From Eubacterium_U album (lineage in GTDB: Bacteria; Bacillota; Clostridia; Lachnospirales; Lachnospiraceae): DNA of 64,000 nucleotides. The notes beneath the pieces were generated by a model. The model ran no database searches, was not told where the DNA came from, and worked only from the letters and a program-made list of their open reading frames with translations. The translations under genes were made by a program, and so were the position numbers. Shown here piece after piece: positions 9,409 through 17,856 of the stretch. The DNA lies in the NCBI RefSeq assembly GCF_025336545.1, contig NZ_JAODBU010000008.1:184101-248100 (forward strand), in the 5' to 3' direction. Each line of letters opens with the position of its first letter. Positions within the stretch are counted from its first letter, which is position 1.

Positions 9409-9972
9409 ATGAAAACAGGACTACATAATTTAAAGCTTATTGTTTCTTTAATTGTTCTGATAATATTTGATCAATTAACTAAATTTTGGGCTGTTACACA
9501 ATTAAAATCCGGAAAAGTTATTTCCATAATTCCAAATGTCTTTGAATTAAACTATTTGGATGGAGGGAACACAGGTGCAGCCTGGGGTATTTTTTCAGGA
9601 AAGATAGCTATGTTTATCATCTTTACAATAATAGTAGTAATTATACTGATTTTATGTATTTACAGAATCAGCAAACTACTAACGTTAAACTGTTCGTTAA
9701 ATACTATGCATTTAATTTCAATGCAGTATATAATTACTTTATTGATAGCAGGAGCAATTGGTAATTTGATTGACAGAATTGTAAATGGATATGTTGTGGA
9801 TTTTCTGTATTTTAAGCTTATAGATTTTCCAGTATTTAACGTTGCTGATTGTTATGTGACAATCGCATGTGCATTGCTTATAATTTTTTGTGTCTTTGTA
9901 ATTAACGACAAAGAATTTAATGCGATTTTTTCTTTGAAAAAAGATGATTCTGAAGATAAAAAAGATAAATAA
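9409..9972 (+). CDS. lspA: Prolipoprotein signal peptidase II
   Basis: 187 residues with four membrane helices. The two catalytic Asp regions are present: GNLIDRIVNGYVVDF and FPVFNVADCYVTI; the NGGAAWG-like region reads DGGNTGAAWGIFSG. It cleaves the signal peptide of lipid-modified prolipoproteins in the membrane; ApbE at 62.6 kb is one likely substrate in this window. A charged Lys/Asp-rich C-terminal tail (about 170-187) is somewhat longer than usual. It lies 21 bases after aroB and before rluD, the lspA-rluD order common in Firmicutes. Confidence 0.95.
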   Translation: MKTGLHNLKLIVSLIVLIIFDQLTKFWAVTQLKSGKVISIIPNVFELNYLDGGNTGAAWGIFSGKIAMFIIFTIIVVIILILCIYRISKLLTLNCSLNTMHLISMQYIITLLIAGAIGNLIDRIVNGYVVDFLYFKLIDFPVFNVADCYVTIACALLIIFCVFVINDKEFNAIFSLKKDDSEDKKDK

Positions 9973-10028
9973 ATTTCAAACTATAATTTAGAAAATTATT
10001 TTACAAATATAATTTAAGCGAGAATAAA

Positions 10029-10937
10029 ATGAGTAATATATATTATGTTGACGATGATTTCGAAGGAGTTCGAGTTGATAAGTATTTAGGCGAAATTTTG
10101 CCTGACATATCTAGATCTTATATTCAAAAACTGCTAAAAAGCCAGCATATTTTAGTAAATAAATGCGTGTGCAAAGCTAATTACAAAGTTAAAACGGACG
10201 ATATAATTAATGTAGATATTCCTGAACCGTTAGAAGCAAATATTGTAGCTGAAGATATTCCTTTAGATATAATATATGAAGATGATGATATTTTAATAGT
10301 AAATAAACCTAAAGATATGGTTGTGCATCCGGCTCCAGGTCATTATACAGGAACATTGGTTAATGCATTAATGTATCATTGTCGTGATAATCTTTCTGAA
10401 ATAAATGGTGTTTTAAGACCTGGAATTGTGCATAGAATTGATAAAGATACAACAGGTGCTTTAATTGTATGTAAGAATGATTACAGCCATAATTTTGTAG
10501 CCGAGCAATTAAAAGTTCATTCGATAACGCGAAAATATGTAGCAATTGTAAATGGTGTTATATCTGATGATGAAGGCACTATTGATGCACCAATTGGACG
10601 TCATGAAGTTAATCGTAAAAAAATGTCCATTAATTATAAAAATGGTAAAAATGCAGTGACTCATTATAAAGTTTTAAAGCGTTTCAAAAAATACACATAC
10701 ATTGAATGTCAGCTCGAGACAGGGCGTACACATCAAATAAGAGTTCACATGTCAAGTATTAATCATCCTATTTTGGGCGATGAACTCTACAATAACAATA
10801 AATGTCCGTTTAAATTACAGGGACAAACTCTTCATGCAAAAACTATTGGCTTTATTCATCCTACAACTAAAGAATATGTAGAGTTTGAAGCACCATTACC
10901 TGAATATTTTAAACATTTGCTTGAAATATTAGACTAA
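10029..10937 (+). CDS. rluD: RluD-type 23S rRNA pseudouridine synthase
   Basis: 302 residues. An N-terminal S4 domain (about 13-75) is followed by the RluA-family catalytic domain with HRIDKDTTGALIVCKN (catalytic Asp), KKYTYIECQLETGRTHQIRVH and HPILGDELY. The family isomerises uridines of 23S rRNA. Adjacency to lspA mirrors Bacillus ylyB. It is the last gene of the run; a terminator lies about 140 bases downstream. Confidence 0.92.
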   Translation: MSNIYYVDDDFEGVRVDKYLGEILPDISRSYIQKLLKSQHILVNKCVCKANYKVKTDDIINVDIPEPLEANIVAEDIPLDIIYEDDDILIVNKPKDMVVHPAPGHYTGTLVNALMYHCRDNLSEINGVLRPGIVHRIDKDTTGALIVCKNDYSHNFVAEQLKVHSITRKYVAIVNGVISDDEGTIDAPIGRHEVNRKKMSINYKNGKNAVTHYKVLKRFKKYTYIECQLETGRTHQIRVHMSSINHPILGDELYNNNKCPFKLQGQTLHAKTIGFIHPTTKEYVEFEAPLPEYFKHLLEILD

Positions 10938-11077
10938 AGAACTTATTTTAATGCAATTTTATAAAAAATATAGTTTAAAAAGGCATAATATCAAGTATGT
11001 ATGCATTAAATTATAAACGCTTATACAATATATGAATGAATTACATACAAAACATTTCGTTAAAGTTGTCTTTTGCG

Positions 11078-11120
11078 AACAGTTGTGTTACACTAATTAT
11101 GTGGACGCAACTGTTTTTTT
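11078..11120 (+). terminator. Rho-independent terminator after rluD
   Basis: AACAGTTG pairs with CAACTGTT, with an inner CAC/GTG stem, and is followed by a run of seven T. The rest of the 10938-11189 gap is AT-rich, and I see nothing else in it. Confidence 0.75.
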
Positions 11121-11189
11121 ATACTGTTTACTTCCACTACAATCGTATTTAATTATAAATAAATAATAGTTTTCAAGGTAGGTAAAATT

Positions 11190-11903
11190 ATGAAATCACA
11201 GAAATTATATAGTTACGTAAGAAAGGCCGTTGATGATTTTGGAATGATTGAAGATGGTGATAAAATAGCAATCGGTATATCAGGTGGTAAAGATAGTTTA
11301 ACTTTACTATATGCATTGAGCGGACTAAAAATATTTTATCCAAATAAATTCCAATTAGTTGCAATAACAGTTGATTTAGGATTTGGTATTCAGGATTTAG
11401 ATAAGATTAAGGATTACTGCAAAAAATTTGATGTAGAATATCATGTAATAGAAACACAGATTGCTGATGTAGTGTTTGAACAGCGAAAAGAATCCAATCC
11501 TTGTTCTTTATGCGCGAAAATGCGAAAAGGTGCATTAAATAATAAAGCCGAGGAATTAGGCTGTAACAAAATAGCTTATGCACACCATAAGGACGATATC
11601 ATTGAAACAATGTTTCTTTCACTTATTTATGAAGGAAGATTCCACTGCTTCTCTCCTGTTACATATTTAGACAAAAAAAGATTAACAGTTATAAGACCAT
11701 TAATGTATGTACCAGAAATGGATGTTATTGGTTTTGCTAAAAGATATGAACTACCTGTTGCAAAAAACAGATGCCCAGTTGATGGACATACTAAACGAGA
11801 ATATGTTAAAAAACTGGTTAGACAGTTGGTAAAAGAAAATCCCGGTTGTAAAGAACGTTTCTTCACTGCTATTATGAATGGATGCTACAATATGGATAAA
11901 TAA
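11190..11903 (+). CDS. ttcA: TtcA-family tRNA 2-thiolation protein
   Basis: 237 residues. The PP-loop ATP-pyrophosphatase motif SGGKDSLTLL (about 31-40) is followed by the iron-sulfur cysteines CSLCAKMRKGAL (CxxC) and a third Cys in KNRCPVDGHT. TtcA enzymes thiolate cytidine 32 in some tRNAs using a [4Fe-4S] cluster. The target in this organism is inferred from family. It stands alone between a terminator and the recombinase gene. Confidence 0.87.
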   Translation: MKSQKLYSYVRKAVDDFGMIEDGDKIAIGISGGKDSLTLLYALSGLKIFYPNKFQLVAITVDLGFGIQDLDKIKDYCKKFDVEYHVIETQIADVVFEQRKESNPCSLCAKMRKGALNNKAEELGCNKIAYAHHKDDIIETMFLSLIYEGRFHCFSPVTYLDKKRLTVIRPLMYVPEMDVIGFAKRYELPVAKNRCPVDGHTKREYVKKLVRQLVKENPGCKERFFTAIMNGCYNMDK

Positions 11904-11992
11904 TATTATTTTTGTATTTTAAAAATAATATTGTATTTCATAAATTTGTATTAAAAAAACAAGAAAGGTTATTTTAAATTTGGTATAAAATT

Positions 11993-13048
11993 ATGGCACA
12001 GAATCATACATATCATGAACAGATTAATATTGATAACGAATTAAAATTAAGAGAGTTGCAAAAGAAATTACCTAAATTCTGTTCTACTTTTTTTAGAGGA
12101 ATTGAACCTACTACTTCTTCACGTACAAGAATAGCATATGCTTATGATTTAGGTATATTCTTTAATTACATTAAAACAGAAAATCCTAAATATTCAAATA
12201 TAAATATTTCAGAACTTGATTTAGATATTTTAGATAAATTGACAGCTACTGATATTGAAGAATATTTAGAATATCTAAAATATTATATTTCTGATGATGG
12301 CAAAGAACATACAAATAGCGAGCGAGGAATAATGAGAAAACTTGCAAGTGTTAGAACTTTATATAATTACTTTTATAGAAAAGAACTTATTAAAAACAAT
12401 CCTGCTAGTATTGTTTCGATGCCTAAACTTCATGACAAAGAAATAATCAGACTTGATGTTGATGAAGTCGCTGAATTATTAGATGAAGTAGAAAATGGAA
12501 CAAAGTTAACTAAATCCCAGCAAAACTTTCATACTAAAACTAAAGTTAGAGATATTGCAATACTAACACTTCTTCTTGGAACAGGTATTCGTGTATCTGA
12601 ATGCGTTGGTATTGATATAAATGATATTGATTTTAAAAACACAGGTATAAAAATTCAACGAAAAGGTGGATATGAAACAATCATTTACTTCGGTGATGAA
12701 GTTGAGGAAGCGTTAAAGAATTATATGGAAGAGCGAAAAAGAATTGTTCCTGTTGAAGGACATGAAGATGCATTCTTTCTTTCAATTCAAAGAAAACGTA
12801 TGGGTGTTCGTTCTGTAGAAAAACTTGTAAAAAAATATGCAGGTCTTGTTACTAATTTGAAGAAAATAACACCACACAAATTAAGAAGTACTTATGGCAC
12901 AACTTTATATCAGGAAACCGGAGACATATACCTTGTTGCAGACGTTTTGGGACATAAAGATGTAAACACAACTAAAAAACATTATGCTGCAATTGATGAT
13001 GAACGCCGCAGAAAGGCTAGAAATGCCGTGAAATTACGCAATGATTAA
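11993..13048 (+). CDS. Tyrosine recombinase, XerC/XerD-like
   Basis: 351 residues with an N-terminal SAM-like core-binding domain (about 25-135) and a complete catalytic domain. The catalytic set is Arg200 (TGIRVSE), Lys224 (QRKGG), His295 and Arg298 (HKLRST), His321 (LGHKD) and Tyr331 (KKHYA). Xer enzymes resolve chromosome dimers at dif, but other tyrosine integrases look alike. It is not beside attachment repeats or phage genes, so a chromosomal Xer role is favoured over an integrase. The C-terminal basic tail runs slightly past the catalytic Tyr. Confidence 0.85.
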   Translation: MAQNHTYHEQINIDNELKLRELQKKLPKFCSTFFRGIEPTTSSRTRIAYAYDLGIFFNYIKTENPKYSNINISELDLDILDKLTATDIEEYLEYLKYYISDDGKEHTNSERGIMRKLASVRTLYNYFYRKELIKNNPASIVSMPKLHDKEIIRLDVDEVAELLDEVENGTKLTKSQQNFHTKTKVRDIAILTLLLGTGIRVSECVGIDINDIDFKNTGIKIQRKGGYETIIYFGDEVEEALKNYMEERKRIVPVEGHEDAFFLSIQRKRMGVRSVEKLVKKYAGLVTNLKKITPHKLRSTYGTTLYQETGDIYLVADVLGHKDVNTTKKHYAAIDDERRRKARNAVKLRND

Positions 13049-13081
13049 GCACTAGATAAAAATCATTAATAAATAAATCAA

Positions 13082-13117
13082 AACGCTGTATGACTAAAAT
13101 TTAGTTCATACAGCGTC
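13082..13117. terminator. Hairpin between convergent xer and yneA-like genes
   Basis: ACGCTGTATGA pairs with TCATACAGCGT and an inner CTAAA/TTTAG extends the stem. The flanking T content is moderate on both strands, so it probably serves both genes. Confidence 0.7.
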
Positions 13118-13168
13118 TTGTAATTTTATTACATTGCCTATAGTCAATTTGCATTAACTATTATTATA

Positions 13169-13492
13169 TTATTTCTTTATTTCATCTGAATAATACATAA
13201 CTGATATATATTTCCCAGCGTGAATCTTATCACCACTTCCAATGTGATTATATTTACAGATTTCATCTACATACTCTGATACTGATGCATATTCCGGTGT
13301 TATGTATTTCTTAGCGATACTTGTTAATGTATCTCCGGGTTTAACCTCTACACTTGTGTAATATTTATATCTGTTAGAGTCAGCCTTCTTCTGTGCTCCA
13401 ACATCTGTAAGCTTAACAGTACATACAACTGCAGTTGCAAGTAACATTGTAAAAATAACTGATGATAAAAAACTGTTTCTAAATAACTTCAT
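13169..13492 (-). CDS. yneA: YneA-like SOS cell-division suppressor with LysM domain
   Basis: 107 residues: one N-terminal membrane/signal segment (about 8-28), a short linker, then a LysM-like domain (YYTSVEVKPGDTLTSIAKKY). This is the architecture of Bacillus YneA, which delays division during the SOS response from outside the membrane. The strongest support is the locus: it diverges from lexA, as yneA does, and its promoter carries a LexA box in the spacer. Sequence similarity beyond LysM is modest, so the name is by analogy. Confidence 0.75.
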   Translation of the reverse strand: MKLFRNSFLSSVIFTMLLATAVVCTVKLTDVGAQKKADSNRYKYYTSVEVKPGDTLTSIAKKYITPEYASVSEYVDEICKYNHIGSGDKIHAGKYISVMYYSDEIKK

Positions 13493-13536
13493 GTTTAAAA
13501 TCCTCCATATAATATATTTATATTATTGCTATTACG

Positions 13537-13550
13537 CGAACACTTGTTTG
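13537..13550. promoter_or_regulatory. LexA box 1
   Basis: CGAACACTTGTTTG, close to the Gram-positive SOS consensus CGAAC-N4-GTTCG. It lies downstream of the yneA -10 element, where a bound repressor would block the transcript start. Confidence 0.8.
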
Positions 13551-13562
13551 CTTTGTATAATT

Positions 13563-13591
13563 ATATTAACACCCGAACGTTTGTTTGTCAA
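13563..13591 (-). promoter_or_regulatory. Sigma-A promoter of the yneA-like gene
   Basis: On the minus strand, TTGACA (13586-13591), a 17-base spacer, and TAATAT (13563-13568). LexA box 2 fills most of the spacer and touches the -35 element. Confidence 0.82.
13574..13587. promoter_or_regulatory. LexA box 2
   Basis: CGAACGTTTGTTTG inside the yneA promoter spacer. It shares the pattern CGAAY-NN-TTGTTYG with the other two boxes. Confidence 0.82.
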
Positions 13592-13600
13592 TACTACTTT

Positions 13601-13614
13601 CGAATATTTGTTCG
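13601..13614. promoter_or_regulatory. LexA box 3, lexA side
   Basis: CGAATATTTGTTCG, immediately upstream of a probable lexA -35 (TTGTTG, 13620-13625) with a -10 near 13641-13648. It likely mediates lexA autoregulation. Confidence 0.8.
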
Positions 13615-13757
13615 GTTTTTTGTTGCGTAATTTTTTCTTATATGATAAAATTAGCATATGAGGTGTACATTAGATGGTACAGTTAAGTATATTTTGAAAT
13701 TTTTTTTTGATTTTGAATATATTTTAAAATTTTATATATTATTTGGAGGAATTACAT

Positions 13758-14375
13758 ATGCCTGGTAAGATTACAGCTAAACAGCAACAGATTCTCGATT
13801 ACATAAAAGAAGAAATATTAAGAAAAGGATATCCACCTACAGTTAGGGAAATCTGTGAGAAAGTTGGTTTGCGTTCTACTTCTTCTGTTCATTCACATTT
13901 AGCTACTTTAGAAGAAAACGGCTACATAAGAAGAGACCCTACTAAGCCTCGTGCTATCGAGATAATTGATGATGAATTTGGACTTGCACGAAGAGAAATG
14001 TCTAATATTCCGGTTGTTGGAAGAGTTGCTGCAGGTGAGCCATTACTTGCAGTTGAAAACATCGAAGATTATTTTGCATTGCCAACTGAATTTTTACCTA
14101 ATAACGAAACGTTCATTTTGAAGATTCACGGTGAAAGCATGATTAACGTAGGTTTTTACGAGAATGATTATATTATTGTAGAAAGAACTTCTGCTGTAAG
14201 TAATGGAGATATTGTAGTTGCTTTAATAGATGATTCTGCTACAGTTAAAAGATTCTATAAAGAAGATGGACATATCCGCCTTCAACCTGAAAATGACAAT
14301 ATGGATCCAATAATTGTCCCTGATTGTGAGATTTTAGGTAGAGTTCATTCATTATATAGACCTCATGTTGTTTAA
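13758..14375 (+). CDS. lexA: SOS repressor LexA
   Basis: 205 residues. The N-terminal winged helix (1-70) reads KVGLRSTSSVHSHLATLE in the recognition region. The S24 peptidase domain has the self-cleavage bond Ala92-Gly93 (RVAAGEP), nucleophile Ser127 (HGESM) and Lys164 (ATVKRF). RecA-filament-stimulated cleavage derepresses SOS genes. An in-frame TTG at 13743 precedes the ribosome binding site TTGGAGG; ATG 13758 has the right spacing and gives the usual LexA length. Confidence 0.97.
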   Translation: MPGKITAKQQQILDYIKEEILRKGYPPTVREICEKVGLRSTSSVHSHLATLEENGYIRRDPTKPRAIEIIDDEFGLARREMSNIPVVGRVAAGEPLLAVENIEDYFALPTEFLPNNETFILKIHGESMINVGFYENDYIIVERTSAVSNGDIVVALIDDSATVKRFYKEDGHIRLQPENDNMDPIIVPDCEILGRVHSLYRPHVV

Positions 14376-14411
14376 GCTAACATAATATAAACATGTTATT
14401 TAAACTAATAT

Positions 14412-14486
14412 AAAAAAGATATCAGTTGAAATAAACATTTTCATATCGAATAAGATAAATTTGTTCATTTTTACTGATATCTTTTT
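14412..14486. terminator. Terminator between convergent lexA and cobW-like gene
   Basis: AAAAAGATATCAGT (14413-14426) pairs exactly with ACTGATATCTTTTT (14473-14486) around a loop of about 46 bases. A/T runs on both sides suit both directions. The loop is long for a classical terminator. Confidence 0.65.
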
Positions 14487-14522
14487 GTAATGTTATTACA
14501 ATACTTTCTCGTTAGTGTGTTT

Positions 14523-15824
14523 TTATGCAAGGCAATCATCTAATGATTTAATTATAGCTTCTTTATCAAGATTCTGACCGATAAATACTAATTTAATCAT
14601 ACGATCGCCTACTTCTTCGTCCCAATCCTTAACTAATGTAGGATCATCTTTCATTGCCTGAGCACGTACTCTTCTTGGTGCTGTAGCATACCATCTGCCG
14701 GCATTTGTAATATTAATCTGTTTACCTGCCTGTTCAAACATATAAGCGTCATTATTGTTCTCAGCTGCCCAGATAATACCTTTGCTTCTGATAATACCTT
14801 TAGGCATATCATTAATCCAGTCTTCAAATTTTTCTTTAGCAAAAGGTTTTCTTCTATAATATACAAAACTTCCGATACCGTATTCTTCTGCCTCACCCTC
14901 TCCATGATGATGGTGGTGATGGTGATGATGTCCATGATGTCCGTGGTCATCATTTTCATGTTCATCATGATGATGATCGTGTCCCTCATGATCGTGTCCT
15001 TCGTGTTCATGTTCGTCATGATGATGACCGTGTCCCTCATGATCGTGTTCCTCATGATCGTGTTCGTCGTGGTCATGATGTTCGTCTTCATCTGCGTCAT
15101 AATTTTCAAGAGCCTGAATCCAACCTGCTGACATACTTGCTTCATCGAAATCAAATCTTTCAGTATTTAAAATTTCACTTACAGGAACTTTTCCGTAGTT
15201 AGTATCAATTGTCTTAGCATTTGGCTGAAGAGTTTTAACAATAGTTTTAACCTTGTTTAACTGTTCTTCTGAAATAGTATCAACTTTGTTGAAAATAATA
15301 GTATTACAAAATTCAATTTGCTGAATAAGTAAATTTTCGATATCTTCATCATCAATATCATCTTTAACAAGATTTTCACCACATCCAAATTCGTCTGCTA
15401 ATCTTGCTACATCGACAACAGTTACAATATTATCAAGACGGCAAAGTTTTGCTCTCTTATCATAAGAACCGTCTAACATAGTAATAGACTGAGCAATTGG
15501 CAATGGCTCACAAATACCACTTGCTTCAATTAATAAATAATCAAATTTACCTGATGAAACTAAATCAATAATCTGATTAATTAAATCAACCTTTAATGTA
15601 CAACAGATACATCCATTCTGAAGTGGAACAAGATTGTCATCTTTCTGTGTAACCTGTCCGCCTTTAGCTATTAAGCTTGCATCAATGTTAACCTCACCAA
15701 TATCGTTAACAATAACCGCTACTTTATATCCTTCCTGATTAGAAAGGACTTCATTAAGTAATGTTGTCTTTCCTGCACCTAAATAACCTGTAAGTAATGT
15801 AACAGGTACAATCTTCTTTGCCAT
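14523..15824 (-). CDS. CobW/G3E-family GTPase with long His-rich linker (metal chaperone type)
   Basis: 433 residues. P-loop GYLGAGKT (13-20), the family's metal-binding CxCC motif GCICCTL (Cys72, 74, 75), GTP-specificity NKVD (179-182) and a CobW C-terminal domain (about 315-433). Between the domains, residues 249-307 hold 32 His among Asp/Glu/Gly, a probable metal-binding loop. G3E GTPases of this type deliver Zn, Co or Ni to client enzymes; Zn is the commonest guess, but the metal cannot be read from sequence. It is a single-gene unit. A 50-bp imperfect inverted repeat lies upstream. Confidence 0.85.
   Translation of the reverse strand: MAKKIVPVTLLTGYLGAGKTTLLNEVLSNQEGYKVAVIVNDIGEVNIDASLIAKGGQVTQKDDNLVPLQNGCICCTLKVDLINQIIDLVSSGKFDYLLIEASGICEPLPIAQSITMLDGSYDKRAKLCRLDNIVTVVDVARLADEFGCGENLVKDDIDDEDIENLLIQQIEFCNTIIFNKVDTISEEQLNKVKTIVKTLQPNAKTIDTNYGKVPVSEILNTERFDFDEASMSAGWIQALENYDADEDEHHDHDEHDHEEHDHEGHGHHHDEHEHEGHDHEGHDHHHDEHENDDHGHHGHHHHHHHHHGEGEAEEYGIGSFVYYRRKPFAKEKFEDWINDMPKGIIRSKGIIWAAENNNDAYMFEQAGKQINITNAGRWYATAPRRVRAQAMKDDPTLVKDWDEEVGDRMIKLVFIGQNLDKEAIIKSLDDCLA
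14905..15080 (-). repeat. His-codon tandem repeat tract inside the CobW-like gene
   Basis: Imperfect repeats of CATGAT/CATGATCGTG-type units encode the His/Asp/Glu/Gly linker (about residues 249-307). Reading frames found here on the plus strand are shadows of this tract. Confidence 0.85.
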
Positions 15825-16096
15825 TTAAATCTACCTCTTTTCATAAAAATTATGTTATTGCTCAATTGTATACAAATTTAAAATTTCAATTACAAAATTA
15901 AGCAATAAAATTTAATTTAGCCATTTGTACATTTAATATAATAAAATCATTTTTTAACAAAATTATGAACAATTTCAAAATAATGAATTATTATTCATTT
16001 TATATAATACCAGGTTTAACCTAATAATCAAATTTATAAGCAAATTATAAGTGATTTTAAATTATAAATAAAATATTTTATAATTTAAGACTATTC
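15825..16096. other. AT-rich intergenic region with imperfect inverted repeat
   Basis: This 272-base gap holds no gene. ATTGCT (15857-15862) and AGCAAT (15901-15906) bound a partly symmetrical 50-bp stretch centred on AAATTTAAAATTT, upstream of the CobW-like gene. It could be a regulator site or the gene's promoter region. Nothing else is recognised. Confidence 0.3.
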
Positions 16097-17401
16097 TTAA
16101 ACTAATTTCAAAATATATGAACTATAAGCTTTCATTTCAAAACCATTTTCTACTCTTAATTCTTTATTAGTCAACAAATCAATGTAATTTGCTGAAACAT
16201 TAAAATTAGCATAATAATTATTTTCATCTGCATTAATGCAAACTAATACAGTCTCTGTATCAACACATCTTTTGATTACACATTGTTTATTTGTAAGTAA
16301 AATAGTAGAAAAATCTCCGTAATTTAATGCAGTTGAATTTTTCTTAATATCAGCTAATTTAGAAATGTGCTTAAACAATTCATTTTCAATTGGCTGTTCA
16401 AATGAAGGACGCAAAGCTTGGTCTCCCTGACTTTTATCAGCTTTTTCGCCCCATTCACTTCCATAATAAACACAAGGAATTCCAGGCATTCCAAACATCA
16501 ATGTATAAATCAAAGGCAAATGATTTTCATTACTTAGTATGCTTGCAACTCTTGTTACATCATGATTATCTACAAATGAAAATAGATGCTTTCCTTTGTA
16601 TATAGTCCAATTTTCGGCCCCGAACTGTCTGTTTAAAGAATGACATATTTCAAACATATTCATAGAATTAAAACTTGAATATAAACCTTTATAGCACTCA
16701 TAATTTGTTGCTGAATGTAACATTGAATCATTCATTCGCTGATTGTAATCTCCATGAAGCATTTCACCAACCAAAAAGAAATCATTTTTTAATCCATCAC
16801 AATAATTTCTTAATCTATGCAGAAACTCAGGTGAAAGACAATAAGCTACATCAAGCCTTATTCCATCAATATCAAATTCATCAATCCAAAATTTAACTGC
16901 ATTAAGTATATGCTGCACTACTTCTTCATTTCCAAGATTTAACTTAACTAAATCATAGTTACCTTCCCAGCCTTCATACCAAAGTCCATCATTATAATTG
17001 GAATTTCCTTCAAAACTGATGTGGAACCAATCTTTATATCTGGAATTTTCTCTATTCTTTAAGACATCCTGAAATTGATAAAATCCTCGTCCTACATGAT
17101 TAAATACACCATCTAAAACAATTTTTATACCATTTTCATGGAGCTCTTGGCAAATATTTTTAAAATCTTCATTTGTGCCTAATCGTTTATCGAGCATGCA
17201 GTAATCCCTTGTATTATAACCATGTGTATCTGATTCGAATAAAGGAGAAAAATAAATTGCATTTGCTCCAAGTTTCTTAATGTGTGGAATCCACTCTGAA
17301 ACTTTATTGATTCTATGCTCTAATACACCATCATTTTCAAATGGTGCACCACAAAATCCAAGTGGATAAATCTGATAAAATACACTTTCATATGCCCACA
17401 T
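16097..17401 (-). CDS. GH13 alpha-glucosidase/cyclomaltodextrinase-like enzyme
   Basis: 434 residues, cytoplasmic (no signal peptide). All four GH13 regions are present: VFNHVG, GIRLDVAYC (nucleophile Asp), LVGEMLHG (acid/base Glu) and FVDNHD (transition-state Asp). It lacks the N-terminal carbohydrate domain of neopullulanases. Likely substrates are short malto-oligosaccharides; exact specificity is not readable. An in-frame GTG at 17410 overlaps the GAGGTGA site; ATG 17401 is the better start. It lies 14 bases after rsfS, a metabolic gene trailing a ribosome-assembly cluster. Confidence 0.88.
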   Translation of the reverse strand: MWAYESVFYQIYPLGFCGAPFENDGVLEHRINKVSEWIPHIKKLGANAIYFSPLFESDTHGYNTRDYCMLDKRLGTNEDFKNICQELHENGIKIVLDGVFNHVGRGFYQFQDVLKNRENSRYKDWFHISFEGNSNYNDGLWYEGWEGNYDLVKLNLGNEEVVQHILNAVKFWIDEFDIDGIRLDVAYCLSPEFLHRLRNYCDGLKNDFFLVGEMLHGDYNQRMNDSMLHSATNYECYKGLYSSFNSMNMFEICHSLNRQFGAENWTIYKGKHLFSFVDNHDVTRVASILSNENHLPLIYTLMFGMPGIPCVYYGSEWGEKADKSQGDQALRPSFEQPIENELFKHISKLADIKKNSTALNYGDFSTILLTNKQCVIKRCVDTETVLVCINADENNYYANFNVSANYIDLLTNKELRVENGFEMKAYSSYILKLV

Positions 17402-17415
17402 GTATATCACCTCTT

Positions 17416-17754
17416 TTATAATTCAACAACTTTTCCGTCACGCCAGATTCTCTCTAAATCATAGAATAAACGATTGTCTTTATTAAATACATGGACAATA
17501 ATATCTTCATAATCCATTAATACCCAGTCACCACTTCTATACCCCTCGATATGAGTGGGATTTTTGCCGATTTTATGCATTTCTTCATCAACATTATCTA
17601 CCATTGCCCTTACCTGATTATCATTGTTTCCGCTGGCAATAATAAAATAATCAGCCATTGTAGAAATTTCAGATATATCGAGTACTGTAATATCTACACC
17701 TTTTTTATCATCTAACGCGTCATAGGCTATTTTAGCCATCTCTCTGATTTCCAT
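17416..17754 (-). CDS. rsfS: Ribosomal silencing factor RsfS
   Basis: 112 residues, standard size, with KGVDITVLDISEISTMADYF, IASGNNDNQVRAM, HIEGYRSGDWVLMDYEDIIVHVF and a C-terminal YDLERIW. RsfS binds L14 on the 50S subunit and blocks subunit joining under starvation. It follows nadD-yqeK, as in Bacillus yqeJ-yqeK-yqeL. Confidence 0.95.
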   Translation of the reverse strand: MEIREMAKIAYDALDDKKGVDITVLDISEISTMADYFIIASGNNDNQVRAMVDNVDEEMHKIGKNPTHIEGYRSGDWVLMDYEDIIVHVFNKDNRLFYDLERIWRDGKVVEL

Positions 17755-17856
17755 ATTGTTTCCTCCGTAATTATATTACAAATCAAGATAACTGTTTTAT
17801 TTAAAAATAATATTTCTATCAAATTAATTATAATTAGTAATCCAAATATGATTAAT

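Noticed and set aside
11075..11090. LexA-box-like CGAACAGTTGTGTT upstream of ttcA
   Set aside because: Its right half is GTGTT rather than GTTYG, and it lies in the arm of a terminator that explains the sequence.
11993..13048. Phage or genomic-island integrase
   Set aside because: No neighbouring phage genes, attachment repeats or tRNA; codon use and base composition match the surroundings.
14905..15080. Possible CRISPR-like array
   Set aside because: The repeats are codon-phased, adjoining and imperfect, without spacers; they encode His-rich protein.
14904..15131. Reading frames of 75 (plus) and 167 (minus) residues across the His-rich tract
   Set aside because: They are low-complexity shadows (poly Met/Val or Met/Thr) of the CATGAT-type repeats in the CobW-like gene, with no ribosome binding site.
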